Source: Carnegiea gigantea (lineage: Eukaryota > Streptophyta > Magnoliopsida > Caryophyllales > Cactaceae). Taken from it: DNA of 64,000 nt. Position numbers and translations under genes: made by a program. Each line of letters opens with the position of its first letter. The stretch's first letter is position 1. The stretch is from contig JAKOGI010000003.1 in assembly GCA_029747015.1 (NCBI GenBank), positions 825,001 to 889,000 on the forward strand, in the 5' to 3' direction. A model generated the notes under the pieces. That model ran no database searches and was not told the DNA's origin. It worked only from the letters and a program-made list of their open reading frames with translations. Of the stretch, positions 26,551-36,904 are shown piece by piece.

Positions 26551-26986
26551 TTGTCCGAACTTGCCACTTGATGAAGAATAAGTAAAAAACAACAAAATAA
26601 AAGAAAAAATTGCCAATAATCACTAAAATAGAGATCTGCTTAATTATTTTTTTTTGAAGAGAAAAAAGGGGAGTTATAATAATGTACTCTCAATATACGT
26701 ATACATGTCCTTGGTCGCTAGACCGTTGATAAACTCTGGCTCATCCCCTACCCAAACTCGCTGTTGGGGCGAGAATGGTTGGAGATGGGCGGTAGCATGG
26801 GCTACCCCATTACATCCACTCTTTACATGATTAAAAGGAAAAAAATGTACAACTCGAGCACAAACTTAAAATGTCCGAAATGAAAAAACCAATAAAGTTA
26901 TTGAGAATCTCTTTTTTACGAAGCTTGGAGATTAGGGCCAAACAATCACCTTCAACAATCAAACTATTAAAGTTTTGATCGAGGAC

Positions 26987-28030
26987 TAGGGGTGGGTAAC
27001 GGATCGGGTCGAGCCGGACTGGGCAGCCCATTAACTGACCGGGCCGGACTGGGCAGCCTATTAACTGACCGGGCCGAACTGGGCTCAACACATTTGTTAA
27101 TGGGTCGGGCTGGGTTATGAGCTAAGTGAACCCGACCCGTCCATCACTAAGGAGTATTTTTGATGAGCTAATTTTTCAACTAAAATCTTTGTAATTTTTC
27201 AATCAAACTATTGGCCCTGTTTGGTAAACAGCTGTTAGCTGTTAGCTGTTTGTATTAACTGTTAGCTGTTAGCTGTTTGAATTAGCTGTTTATAATAGCT
27301 GTTTGAATTAGCTGTTTTTAGAAAAAGTGTTTGGTAAAAATTAGCTGTTTCTAAAAAATATGTTGGTAAAATTTCATTTATGCCTTTATTTATGAATTAG
27401 TTTTTAATGAGATGTGTGTAATTTTTCCAAACTTATGGACGATTATGTCATTTCTACAAAAAGCTCTTCTCAAAAGGCTAATGGGAATAGTTTTTTCAAA
27501 AAGAGCTTTTTTGAGCCAAACAGCTATTGCAAACAACTTTTTACCAAACACTATTTAGCTGTTTGACTAGGTCAAAATAACCAAAATCCTCCCAAACAGC
27601 TATTTTTTCTCAAAAAGCTATTGTTACCAAATACCTCCTAAATTAGTCCAAATTTCAAATTAGAAAATACACAACCAAACTAATAAATGAGTTGGGTCGA
27701 GTCACCCATGGGCGTCCCGCTTTGGGCCCGTTTAAAAATGGAACAAACTTACGCCAAAAAAAGGGTATATAATAATTATTGTTATGTACAAATCATTGGT
27801 AATAAGTTTAAATAATTGGAACATGTATACTACTGTGACAAGTAAGTTGAAAAAATTAATGGATCACTAAACAGGCCGTTAATGGCCCAGTGCAGTCCGA
27901 CCCGTTAATATGCCTTAATGGGCTGGCCCAATATTGGCACAGTCTATTATTAAACCAACCCATTATTAGTCCTATTTTAAACGGGCTGACTGCTTAACCC
28001 AATAGGTACCCGGTCCGTTATCCATCCCTA
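26987..28030. mobile_element. Non-autonomous hAT-type transposon, 1,044 bp, with 8-bp target duplication
   Basis: TCGAGGAC is present at 26979-26986 and again at 28031-28038. Between them are inverted ends TAGGGGTGGGTAACGGATCG (left) and TAGGGATGGATAACGGACCG (right, reverse complement). An 8-bp duplication with TAGGG termini is the hAT signature. Near the left end, GCCGGACTGGGCAGCC-type units of about 30 bp are tandemly repeated. No transposase frame is present, so mobilisation in trans is inferred. Confidence 0.85.
27213..27640. mobile_element. MITE of the AGCTGTT family nested in the hAT element
   Basis: Starts GGCCCTGTTTGGTAAACAGC with repeated GTTAGCTGTT words and ends AGCTATTGTTACCAAATACC then TCCTA, an imperfect inverted repeat of the start. 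Relatives occur at 46.80 and 48.0 kb. Lying wholly inside the hAT element, it must be younger than that insertion or was carried with it. Confidence 0.65.
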
Positions 28031-28339
28031 TCGAGGACCTTATGGAGTGCAAACAGGCAAGTATGGGCCTCCTCAATCTTAGGTCCTAAGAACCCTTCGC
28101 CTTGCTTCACCCCTGCCATCGCTATGTCTCCCATATGATTCCTGAGACAGAATCCCCAGCCATGGCCATTGTCTCCTGCTTGTCTAGCATCGAAGTTCAA
28201 CTTAATTAAACCAGCCAGCTTCAGGTGGCCTCCAAATATCCGTAGCACTTGTTCTGGCGGCATCAACCCTTCCCTTCACCTCACGGTAATTGCGTACGAA
28301 ATTCGTTGTTCGATCCGCTAGCACACGAAGATTCTGAAT

Positions 28340-29090
28340 TCTAGTCCTGAAAATGAATTTGTTTCTTGTAAGATAAACCTAAACAAATAGACCACTAATT
28401 CTAACCTCATATAGAGTTATACGTCATGACTCTTCCATTCATCGACGGAAGTCCAATTAATACATCCAACCACACTTCTTTTCTTTTTGCTTTTTTTTTA
28501 GTTTTAATGAAATTGAAAGAGTTTTTTTACTAGTGGGGGAGGGTTAGAAATTTAGAATTGAAGGATTTGAACATTTATAAATTTATATATTATTTATTGT
28601 TCCTTTAATTTAGTCAATTTGTATTGATGAAATTGTCATAAGGCTATCATAATTGATGATATGATATCTATTTTTATAAGGAAATGATGTTTACGATATA
28701 ATTATAAGATGCAAAGATTTTATTTACCATTTATCATTGCATATTAAATCTAAAGTTTTCACTTTGTAATGTTTGAAATTTAAATATATGGTAGATGAGG
28801 GAATGAATGCAGAAGAGTCATGTGGACTTAAATTTCTCTTATGGCACCACATAGGCAATGACTACATGTAAATTACAATATAGATGTCCTTGAGAGCTTG
28901 AACTATTCGTATGAATAATTGCAAGTAATAGGCCGATTGGCTCCAAAAAAAAGATACCATTTGTCAAATTTTATTGAAAAATGTGTTTCTATATGTGTGT
29001 AAAGTAAGCCTTGCCTACTGCAGGGTAAGCTAATAAGTACCACATGCTTGCTTAGCTATATTTGTTAGGCTGAACACTATGACTGATGCC
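28340..29090. other. Unassigned AT-rich stretch
   Basis: No gene or element recognised. It ends with a C15-A9 homopolymer pair at about 29089-29112. Confidence 0.4.
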
Positions 29091-29132
29091 CCCCCCCCCC
29101 CCCCAAAAAAAAATTCTAGAGTTTTCAGTGAT

Positions 29133-29330
29133 ATAAGGTAATATTTAGTTGAATATAAATAATACTGTGATGAAAAAAGTTTGTAATTGTGTTTTCATTA
29201 TCTTATTTAGTTGTAAGCACGTATTGCAAATAAAACTACCTTAAAATTGTGATTACCATATGCTAGTAATTGTGCTTGCATTACTAAGTTGATTATATTA
29301 TATTACATTCAACTAAATATTACATAGCGC
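29133..29330. mobile_element. MITE with GTAATATTTAGTTGAAT inverted ends
   Basis: GGTAATATTTAGTTGAATAT on the left matches, in reverse complement, ATATTACATTCAACTAAATATTAC on the right. About 195 bp, no coding potential. A diverged relative is at 45.56-45.73 kb. Confidence 0.65.
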
Positions 29331-29940
29331 TATGAATATTACATCGAGTAATTAAATGTATTATGACTAACTTTTGTAATATTAATTACACATAAAAATG
29401 TCATGATAATAAGAAATCTAGTGAATAAGCAGTGGGGTGAATTATACTATAATAATAAGCAGTCTTCTTTTTTGATGTTATGCGACATTGATAAAATATT
29501 ATTCGACACTAAATTGAGACGAGTTATAAATGGTTAGTTCTAATTTGAAATTCAAACACAAAATTCCTTTTATCGAATTCAAGTTTAACCTAAGTCTTGT
29601 TTGTATGTTAAGACTTGAAGAAAATCACGCGTCAGATAAATTGTTGTTTGAATTTACACATTGTTTAATTCGTTCGATTAAAATGTGATTTAAACCTCTA
29701 CATTGACCACCTCTAACTAGAGTGAGAATATATATACTTGAAAAAGAATCAAATGGGAGTTTGCTGCTTGTAGCTTTTTCTCTCATATATTGACTGCGGA
29801 CCTCAAAGAAGCCCAACAAAATCCAAGTTTCCTTCATTGGTTCTATCTACCTTTCCTAAAATAAGTCATTGGCAGGCGGCCCAGGTGATCTTGGGCTTCT
29901 ATTAATCTAAATTACGGCCCGGCCCAGGTGAAAAAGGCGG

Positions 29941-29993
29941 ACACGTGTCCCAACCGCGTAAGACCCAGGGACCCCTAATAGTGACACGTGTCC
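29941..29993 (+). promoter_or_regulatory. Duplicated G-box/ABRE decamers upstream of the SMR-like gene
   Basis: ACACGTGTCC occurs identically at 29941-29950 and 29984-29993, 43 bp apart, about 290-340 bp before the SMR-like ATG. Each holds the palindromic CACGTG core bound by bZIP (ABF/AREB type) and bHLH factors. GGCCCGGCCC-type words just upstream (29917-29930) add to the promoter character. Response to ABA or light is inferred. Confidence 0.6.
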
Positions 29994-30282
29994 ACCACGG
30001 CATGTTTAGGTGGATCCTCAAGCACCACATAAATTCTTCTGCAGAACCTCGTACGAATTGATTCCTTTTATTATTTGTCGGCATATATCTCGTCTGTACT
30101 GTTAAGCGAAGCCTAGGAACTTCCAGATAACCCTACACTTTTAAACGCGAAACATAAACACATACATTTTACTGTGCTTGTGTAGCGGCTTGTACTTGCA
30201 TTCTGTTCATTATCATTATCCCCAAATCTCTCTCTCTCATAATTAAGTACTAATCTTGTATCTTCACTACAATATAATCGTC

Positions 30283-30543
30283 ATGGAGGTCGATCATCTT
30301 AATCAGCCGGACGTCGGCTACAACAGCAAAGGTGCGTATGATCATCACGTTGAATACGGGTGGATGACGCCGAAGCACGACGGATGCCGGATTCCGGCGG
30401 GGGCGATGCCACCTCCGCCGCCCAAGAAGAAGAGACACGTGTACGGAAAGAAGCCGCCACCGAAGAGTGGGTGCTTTAACCCGCCTGATCTTGAAGTCAT
30501 TTTTCAGCTTCCTACTTCAAGACAACGGCAAGCTTGTGCTTAA
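30283..30543 (+). CDS. SIAMESE-RELATED-like cyclin-dependent kinase inhibitor (86 aa)
   Basis: Single-exon frame MEVDHLNQPDVGYNSKGAYD..., 86 residues. Residues 26-38 read GWMTPKHDGCRIP, residues 43-51 PPPPPKKKR, residues 54-57 YGKK, and residues 65-74 FNPPDLEVIF, ending in RQRQACA. The order [TPK..CRIP]-[proline/basic patch]-[PPDLE-x-x-F] is that of SMR proteins, small plant inhibitors of CDK-cyclin complexes linked to endoreduplication and stress or hormone arrest. The classic CPPAPRKPR core is present only as a poly-Pro/Lys variant, so subfamily assignment is tentative. The codon bias is GC-richer than the surroundings, as for a real gene. No ATG occurs between the likely leader (CT-rich, 30225-30240) and this start. 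Two G-boxes lie upstream. Confidence 0.72.
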   Translation: MEVDHLNQPDVGYNSKGAYDHHVEYGWMTPKHDGCRIPAGAMPPPPPKKKRHVYGKKPPPKSGCFNPPDLEVIFQLPTSRQRQACA

Positions 30544-30699
30544 TTAATTCAACTCAATTACGTGCAAATTAAACCGCACTAGTTTATCTAAACTAGTGGC
30601 TGGTTTGGGCGCTGGTGGGTTTGGTTTGTGTATTGTGACTTGTGAGGTGTTCGCTATAGAGATGAAGTCCCCTTTCATTTTATTGCGTGATGCCGCAAC

Positions 30700-31977
30700 T
30701 CTTTTTTTTTTTTTTTTTTGGGGGGGCAAAACTCTTGTAAATTACTGGTAATCCAAGTAGTAGGCTGAGTTAAGTTTTAGTTTTATTGTGGTTTTTCTGC
30801 TGTTCATATTCATTGCTCCCCTCGATCGGTGGTTGTACTCTGCATATGCTAGTTCACCTAGTTCAGTGTTCTGTGGTGTTCACAAATTTATTCGGCTTAA
30901 TTGGTAAGCTTATAAGAAGCTATTTGTAGATATCTGAATTTAAAGCCGCTGGACTTAGGGCATGGTGCATCCATAAGGGATGTGAGTCCAATAAATATAA
31001 TATACCGACAGGTTAGGTCTTTTATAAATTATAGTTCTTTAATTGTTCTTTTAATATAAAAAGGAGATTAGTATAAGATGAAAAATATTAGAGAAACATT
31101 GAGGGTTGTGTAAAGTAAGTTTTTTTACGCCAAATGGGCTAAGGCTTTTAGGCTGTGGGATCGTGAAGATTTTTCAAATTATGAATTCCTTTTTTAATTA
31201 GTGATTCAAGTGAAGATCTCATTGTGTTTTGTTACAGAATTGAGTTAAATTTATTCATGTTTAATTCATTATATTAATGTCTCCAGAAGTGCATCTTATT
31301 AGCAAGTGAAAGAATTTATCTGATAATTTATTGGAATTTTTCAGTAGTAGTGACCCTACAATTAACGGACATGGGATGCATAGGCTAATCAAAATTTAGT
31401 TAATTAATCTAGTCCTTTTATTGGCTAACGCGAATAGATAAAAAATGGTATTGGTCCTCCGAAAAAATATAACCTAGGTCGCGGCCTATAATGCTGGAGT
31501 GGTGTAATTATCTGCGGATGTTAATAACGTCATAGAATGTGTGTGCAACGTAATGTGTCATATGTTTTAGTGCTCCAGCGACCTCGGAATAGCCTGTTGA
31601 ATCATGCGTTTGTCACTGCCCGGTCTGTGGTGTTCAACTCCCTTGGCTTGTTCTTTGATCGATAGCTTGTCTTGCGAATTTTTTTTTTTTGTTTGGTCGA
31701 CTGCAATATGACGAACAAGCTGCTTTTACGAGCAAGCACAGTCAACTTGTGAGCTTCCGAAACAAAAATCCTTAACAAGACAAACACAATGAAAAGAATG
31801 ACACAAAAACACACTGGCTGATAATAAGGATACTACATTGGAAGGAGCAACAAGGGGCATATGTACCCATTTAATTGGCCCCAAAGAGTCCATCCAAATG
31901 TCTATAATTCACAGGCCAACTGGAGAGTCTGCAAGTGCAAGAGCCTTTACGAGGAGAGAGTCTTCCACCACCAGAAG
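30700..31977. other. 3' flank of the SMR-like gene and unassigned sequence
   Basis: A T19-G7 homopolymer block at about 30702-30727 is followed by AT-rich sequence without a recognised gene. From about 31840 the sequence may belong to the minus-strand LINE that flanks the copia element. Confidence 0.35.
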
Positions 31978-31982
31978 AATGG

Positions 31983-32180
31983 TGAAACAACTAATTCTTG
32001 TGGGAATCACTCAAAATTTGTACATTGTATTGACTGCTAAACAGCTGTTTATATACAAGTGTTGGATACAATGCTATGCCGCTAAGAGATAGTTGAGGAT
32101 AGGAAGGAATCTTTAGAAGATAATACAGAACATTACAAACAAAATATTTATCTTATTTTGTATCCTAATTTATCCGATTA
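31983..32180 (-). repeat. Copia 3' LTR (198 bp)
   Basis: Matches the 5' LTR base for base over long blocks (for example TGACTGCTAAACAGCTGTTT, AAACAAAATATTTATCTTAT). Ends in CA on the minus strand and starts TAAT rather than the usual TG. It lacks about 25 bp present in the other LTR. Confidence 0.88.
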
Positions 32181-32192
32181 CTCCCCCTCAAG
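32181..32192 (-). other. Polypurine tract of the copia element
   Basis: Minus strand reads TTGAGGGGGAG immediately before the 3' LTR, the expected place for plus-strand priming. Confidence 0.8.
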
Positions 32193-32640
32193 GTTGAGCA
32201 TATGGGTTGAGGATGTCCAACTTACCTTGAAGAAAGTGAAACTGTTGTTTGCGAGGGCTTTAGTGAAGATGTCAGCCAATTGGTATTTGGAGGAGACATA
32301 ACTTGTAGCAAGCTCACCAGCGAGAATACGTTCTCTTACAAAATGACAATCAATTTCGATATGTTTGGTGCTCTCATGAAAGACGGGGCTCTTGGCAATA
32401 CGAAGTGTAGCTTGATTATCACAAAAGAGCTTCATAGGAGAAGTGTGAAAGATGCCCATTGTAGATAAGAAAGTCTTGATCCAGATAAGTTCACTAGTAA
32501 CAGTGGCCATGACCCTGTATTCTGCTTCTGGTAAGGACCGAGAAATTGTACTTTGTTTCTTTTTTTCCAGATAAGATGCCCAATAGTGACTAGGAACTGG
32601 TGAGAGAGCAACTAGCAAGGGGATAGGTATCCTAATCAGA
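32190..32640 (-). pseudogene. Copia RNase H domain remnant
   Basis: Minus-strand frame with STISRSLPEAEYRVMATVTS, ELIWIKTFLSTMGI, LFCDNQATLRIAKSPVFHES and TKHIEIDCHFVRERI, ending KYQLADIFTKAL. These are the copia RNase H hallmarks (SRS..EAEY, DNQA, H.R.KHI.ID.H). Continuity with the RT is broken by a frameshift near 32640. Confidence 0.9.
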
Positions 32641-33921
32641 GTCACAATAAGCAGTTACTTGCAAATTTGAGTCACTGTGCAATAGGATCCCTTGACCTGG
32701 GCTTCCTTTAAGATATTGAAGCACTCTTCGTGCAGCATCGGAGTGATCTTCTTTAGGTGCTTGCATAAATTGAGATAAAATGTGAACCGCATAAGATAAC
32801 TCAGGGCAGGTGATAGTAAGATAAATGAGTCGGCCCACAAGTCGTTGATATTAAGTAGCATCTTGCAAAGGAGCACCAATCGCCAAGGCTAGTTTATGAT
32901 TGGCTTCCATAGGAGAGTCCATTGGTTTGGACCCCAATAGCCCACATTCATCAATAATGTCAAGGGCATATTTTCGTTGACGTAGAAAGAGGCCTTGTGA
33001 ACTCCTAGCAACTTCAATACCAAGAAAGTATTTAAGAGGCCTAAGGTCTTTGATTTGGAAGCATTGGTTTAGATAAGCTTTGAATGATGCGTAGAGTTGG
33101 GAGTCATTTCCAGTGAGAACGAGATTGTCCACACAAACAAGTAATGCCATAAACTTGTTGTCTTTGTGATAGGTGAATAGAGAATAATCCGCATATGAAC
33201 GGACAAATCCGTAAGCCAAAAGCGTGGAGGAAAGCTTTGCAAACCATTGTCAGGGTGCTTGCTTTAAATCATATAAGGATTTATGCAATCGACATACCTT
33301 GTTGGGATTGGAAGTAGGAAAACTAGGAGGCATGGCTATAAATACCTCTTCATCAAGATCCCCATGTAAGAATGTATTATTGGCGTCCATCTGATGCAAC
33401 TCCCAGCTCTTAACGGCAGCCACACTTAGAAATATCCTGACACTTGTCATCTTAGTGACAGGAGCGAACATTTTAGTGTAGTCAAAGCCTTCGACTTGCT
33501 CATCTCCACGAATCACCAAGCGGGCCTTGTAGCATTCGACAGTATCGTCAAACTTGTATTTCACGCGATACACCCATTTGCAGTTAATGGGCTTCTTTCC
33601 AGGAGGCAAGTCCTCTATACTCCACGTATTGTTGGCTTCAAGGGCATCAATTTCTTTGATCATAACTTCCTTCCAGTGAGGATCTTTCACTGCTTCATGA
33701 AAGAATCTTGGTTCGACCTGTTTAGCAACTGCAGTCATATAACATCTATGCGTAACAGAAAATTTGCTACAAGTAACATAATTTGCAATAGGATATGGTT
33801 TACCTGAAGAAACAGTAGAAGTGGATGTGGAAGCCTTTAATAGAGGAAAAGGGTTGTGATCTTTTGGACGAGAGTAGCATACATATTCCTTCAAGTGATT
33901 TGGCGGGTTCCGAATTCTCAT
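32640..33921 (-). pseudogene. Copia reverse transcriptase remnant
   Basis: Frame 33921-33250 has HWKEVMIKEIDALEANNTWS, NCKWVYRVKYKFD, YKARLVIRGDEQVEGFDY, MDANNTFLHGDLDEEVF and HKSLYDLKQAP, then a stop where the next codon should be read. It resumes at 33249-32851 (FAKLSS...YADYSLFTYHKDN) and 32838-32632 ([20 protein letters not shown]). The YVDD catalytic loop reads VCVDNLVLTGND (about 33118-33135), so the second Asp is Asn and polymerase activity is not expected. Confidence 0.92.
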
Positions 33922-34434
33922 TGTAAGCTCCAGTAGCCTAGTGTCGGTTTGGGCTTGTGGCAGCGGACTCCCCCTGTCCGAGGAGCAGGGCTGCTGTGCT
34001 GGCCCAAGAATGACGCTGGGTGGCTGGGAGCTGCTAGTGGGTTGGGCTGCCTGTGGCCTAGTAGGTAGCGCTTCTGTAGTGGATTAGCCATCTTGTGATG
34101 ACAATAGGCGAGTTGCTATCGGGCTGAGCTTGCAGTTGGGCCAAGGTCGAGATCCTGGTGTTACAGGTCATGTCGCTAGGCTTGGCAAGTGTCTAAGGCA
34201 AATGGGCCAGGTCGAGATTGATCATATGGTTGGCGTTGGCCCAATTGTCATCATCATAATATTCAGTTTCATGCAAACCAGATAATTGCCCAGGACCCGA
34301 ATGAACTTCCGGGCCGTCATGCTTAACTGTAGCAAAAGGTAAGCAAATTTAATCAAAAATGACATCTCGACTCACAAATATATCATCGGTTTTCAAATCG
34401 TACACCTTCCAATCTTTCTTCCCATGAGGGTATC

Positions 34435-35270
34435 CTACAAAAACACATTTTCTACTTCTAGGTTCGAATTTATCTTTTGGCCTTGGACTATGATGAGCAT
34501 AACATAGGCACCAAGAAAGCGTAAATGATCATAGGAAGGTTTACAATTGAACAATATCTTGTAGGGAGTTTTTCCTTTGAGAAGAGAAGAAGGAGTTCGA
34601 TTGATGAGATATCCGGCGGCTAAGACACACTCACCCCAAAACTCAAGAGGCAAGTGAGCTTGAAATCTTAAGGCTCTTGTCACATTAAGAATGTGGCGAT
34701 GTTTGCGCTCAACCCTACCGTTTTGTTGAGGCGTATCTACATAACTTATTTAGTGCACTATTCCTTGTTCACTGTAATATCGTTTCATAGATTTAGAAGT
34801 GAATTCCATGCCATTATCACTTCTAATTGCCTTAACTTTGACTCCAAATTGGGTATTTACCACGGAACAAAAATCTTTCAAAAATGAGATGCTTCACTCT
34901 TTTCCTTCATTAGAAAAATCCACACACCCCGACTAGCATCGTCCACAATGGTTAAGAAATATTGGGCACCACAAAATGCTTTCACATGATAAGGACCCTA
35001 TATGTCACAGTGAATTAGATCAAAACAATTGGATGCTATTATCAATAAGAGGAAAAGGCATACGGTTTGTTTAGCGTGCAAACATACATCACACAAACCA
35101 TTCTTACTGCTACCCTTAATATTCTTTGAAATACATGATAATACCTTGTTTGCTTGACCCGTTTCCGCTAACAGCTTCTTGAAATGATAGACCCCTCTCT
35201 TAGGCTCACCCACTCCAATTGGGCTCCCCGTAGTAAGGTCTTGCATCACACAGAGCGTTATCATCAATCA
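34435..35270 (-). pseudogene. Copia integrase remnant
   Basis: Minus-strand pieces include TTGSPIGVGEPKRGVYHFKK and KNGLCDVCLHAKQTV (end of the zinc-binding region, 35270-34998), then [20 protein letters not shown] and [19 protein letters not shown] (34683-34435). The core between them (34690-35000) is broken by frameshifts and stops. The plus-strand frame at 34693-34887 is a shadow. Confidence 0.85.
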
Positions 35271-35590
35271 ATTGCGCAATAGATATTAGGTTGCATTTTA
35301 ATCTGGGAACAAAAAGAACATTGTTCAAAATAACTTTGGAACTAAGATAAACTGTTCCAAGTTTGATGGCTAGTGTCTCATCCCCGTTTGGCAAAGCAAC
35401 TAGAATTGGTTCGATCTCTTGTACATCCTTTAACAAATTCAGCACACTAATCATATGACAAGACGCTCCTGAATCAAGAAGCCATATATCCCTGCCCGAT
35501 AATTTTTCATAGCCAGATTTCGGAGATTCAATGAGACCTAGTAATTTTTGCATTTGCTTAGTCGTGAACCTAGCTGAGACCAGCACAGAA
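35206..35590 (-). pseudogene. Copia aspartic protease remnant
   Basis: The frame holds WLLDSGASCHMISVLNLLKD with the D-S-G active-site motif (about 35460-35490), then VALPNGDETLAIKLGTVYLS and NVLFVPRLKCNLISIAQL, the usual copia sequence downstream of the protease. It runs on from a Gly/Arg-rich nucleocapsid tail. Confidence 0.9.
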
Positions 35591-36618
35591 TTGGACTGTA
35601 GACCCTGTCCAGAACCGGGCTGGGGCTACTGGAAATCAGCAGCGTATTCTGCTGGCTGGGTTGAGACTTGGTGGGCTTGTTGGGCCGTTCCTCGGCCTCT
35701 TCCTGCGCTAGCCCGTCCTCCACCGCGCCAGCCTGTGCCTCGATTTCTTCCGCCACGTCCACCTCGGTTGCTCCAACCTGGGGGATACCCCACAATCTCG
35801 AAACAATTGGCCTCCTCGTGACTATTCTTCCTACAATGTGTACATGTTACTCATTCTTTTTGCATTGAATTTGGGCAGGGCAAGTGTGATACGGCAAAGG
35901 CGGCCACATTCTCATGTCGTTGCTCTCGGTTTGACATTGTGTTTTTATGGTTCTCTTCTTGTTGAACCATATTAAAAATCTTCTCCATTGATGGCAACGG
36001 TTCCATAGCAGGGATTTGACTACGTGTCGTTGAAAGAGATTCATCATCAAGGCCCATCGAAAATTGATGGATTTTGTCCTCCTCCATGAACTTCACAATT
36101 TTATCCGCCAATCCACACTTACATGGTCAAATTTTGACGTAATTATCGAGCTCGTTCCATAGTCCCATGAGTCTCGAGAAGAAGTCCATCACCTCTTGCT
36201 TATTTTGCTTATAAGAGGCAATTTCGACTCTTAGTTTGTGAATTTTTAGTATGTTAGCCACGGCATAACGCTTGCATAAATTATCCCATAATTTTTGAGC
36301 GGAATCGACATAGGCAACACTCATGTGAAGTCTAGGGTCGATTACATTCATAATCCATGATTGTATCATGGAGTTCACCATTTCTCAAGCATTAATTTCA
36401 GCCTGGCTTTTCCCATCTTGTTCTTTTGGGTTAGTAATCATTCCGTCAATGAATCCAAGTTTATTTTTGGATCGTAGAGATGTTCTAACTGCACTCTCCC
36501 AAAGCTCATAGTTCTTCGCATCCAATTTAATTGAAGTTATGATTGCACCGGGAGAGTCGGATAGGTGAAGAAAGTACGGGCTTTGATTGCCAATGAACAA
36601 TGTTTGATCTTTGGTCAT
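35590..36618 (-). pseudogene. Copia gag remnant
   Basis: Starts MTKDQTLFIGNQSPYFLHLS at 36618 and has the gag-typical KLDAKNYELWESAVRTSLRS, LWDNLCKRYAVANILKIHKL and QFSMGLDDESLSTTRSQI. Stops near 36385, 36127 and 35850 split it into at least three pieces. A C-x2-C-type zinc knuckle and an RGGRG-rich tail follow (35700-35850). Confidence 0.88.
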
Positions 36619-36663
36619 GGTTGGTGGAAGGGGACGAAATAGGCGTGCTGTGAGAGTCCCAAA

Positions 36664-36676
36664 GGCTCTGATACCA
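36664..36676 (-). other. Primer binding site of the copia element
   Basis: Minus strand reads TGGTATCAGAGCC directly after the 5' LTR, complementary to the 3' end of plant initiator methionine tRNA, the usual copia primer. Confidence 0.88.
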
Positions 36677-36899
36677 TGAAAAAACTAACAATTCTTGTGG
36701 GAATCACCTAAAATCTGTATATTGTATTGACTGCTAAACAGCTGTTTATATACAAGGGTTGGATACAATGCTATGCTAACCCTAGCTTAACCAAGAAGCG
36801 CTAAGAGATAGTTGAGAATAGGAAGGAATCTTTAGAAGATAATACAGAATACTACAAACAAAATATTTATCTTATTTTGTATCCTAGTTTATCCTATTA
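36677..36899 (-). repeat. Copia 5' LTR (223 bp)
   Basis: Direct repeat of the 31983-32180 LTR, ending in TTTCA on the minus strand directly before the primer binding site. It contains the roughly 25 bp missing from the 3' LTR. Confidence 0.9.
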
Positions 36900-36904
36900 A
36901 ATTG

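Larger units (their letters stand above)
26831..28330 (-). pseudogene. RNase H-like (LINE C-terminal, RVT_3-type) pseudogene split by a transposon
   Basis: Minus-strand segments 28266-28031 and 26986-26831 together read as a plant RNase H-like domain: IKLNFDARQAGDNGHGWGF, DIAMAGVKQGEGFLGPKIEE and AHTCLFALHKVLD, then after the insertion QNFNSLIVEGDCLALISKL and NNFIGFFISDILSL. Conserved acidic positions seen: FDA, EEA and EGD. Upstream, DIWRPPEAGW is in another frame, so a frameshift near 28200 also breaks it. Such domains end LINE polyproteins or form dispersed RNase H-like genes. No zinc knuckle or RT was found adjacent. Confidence 0.75.
31983..36899 (-). mobile_element. Degenerate Ty1/copia LTR retrotransposon (complete outline)
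   Basis: On the minus strand, in order: 5' LTR (36899-36677), initiator-Met-type PBS, gag, protease, integrase, reverse transcriptase, RNase H, polypurine tract, 3' LTR (32180-31983). PR-INT-RT-RH order defines copia. The flanking 5-mers AATGG (31978-31982) and AATTG (36900-36904) differ at one base and are a likely target duplication. Many stops and frameshifts in every domain and an altered RT catalytic site show it is dead. The LTRs are very similar except for a roughly 25-bp segment (CTAACCCTAGCTTAACC region) missing from the 3' LTR. Confidence 0.92.

Noticed and set aside
33496..33807. Plus-strand 103-codon frame
   Set aside because: Antisense shadow of the copia reverse transcriptase.
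35531..35868. Plus-strand Pro/Ser-rich frames
   Set aside because: Antisense to the copia nucleocapsid/Gly-Arg tail; composition is a by-product of that region.
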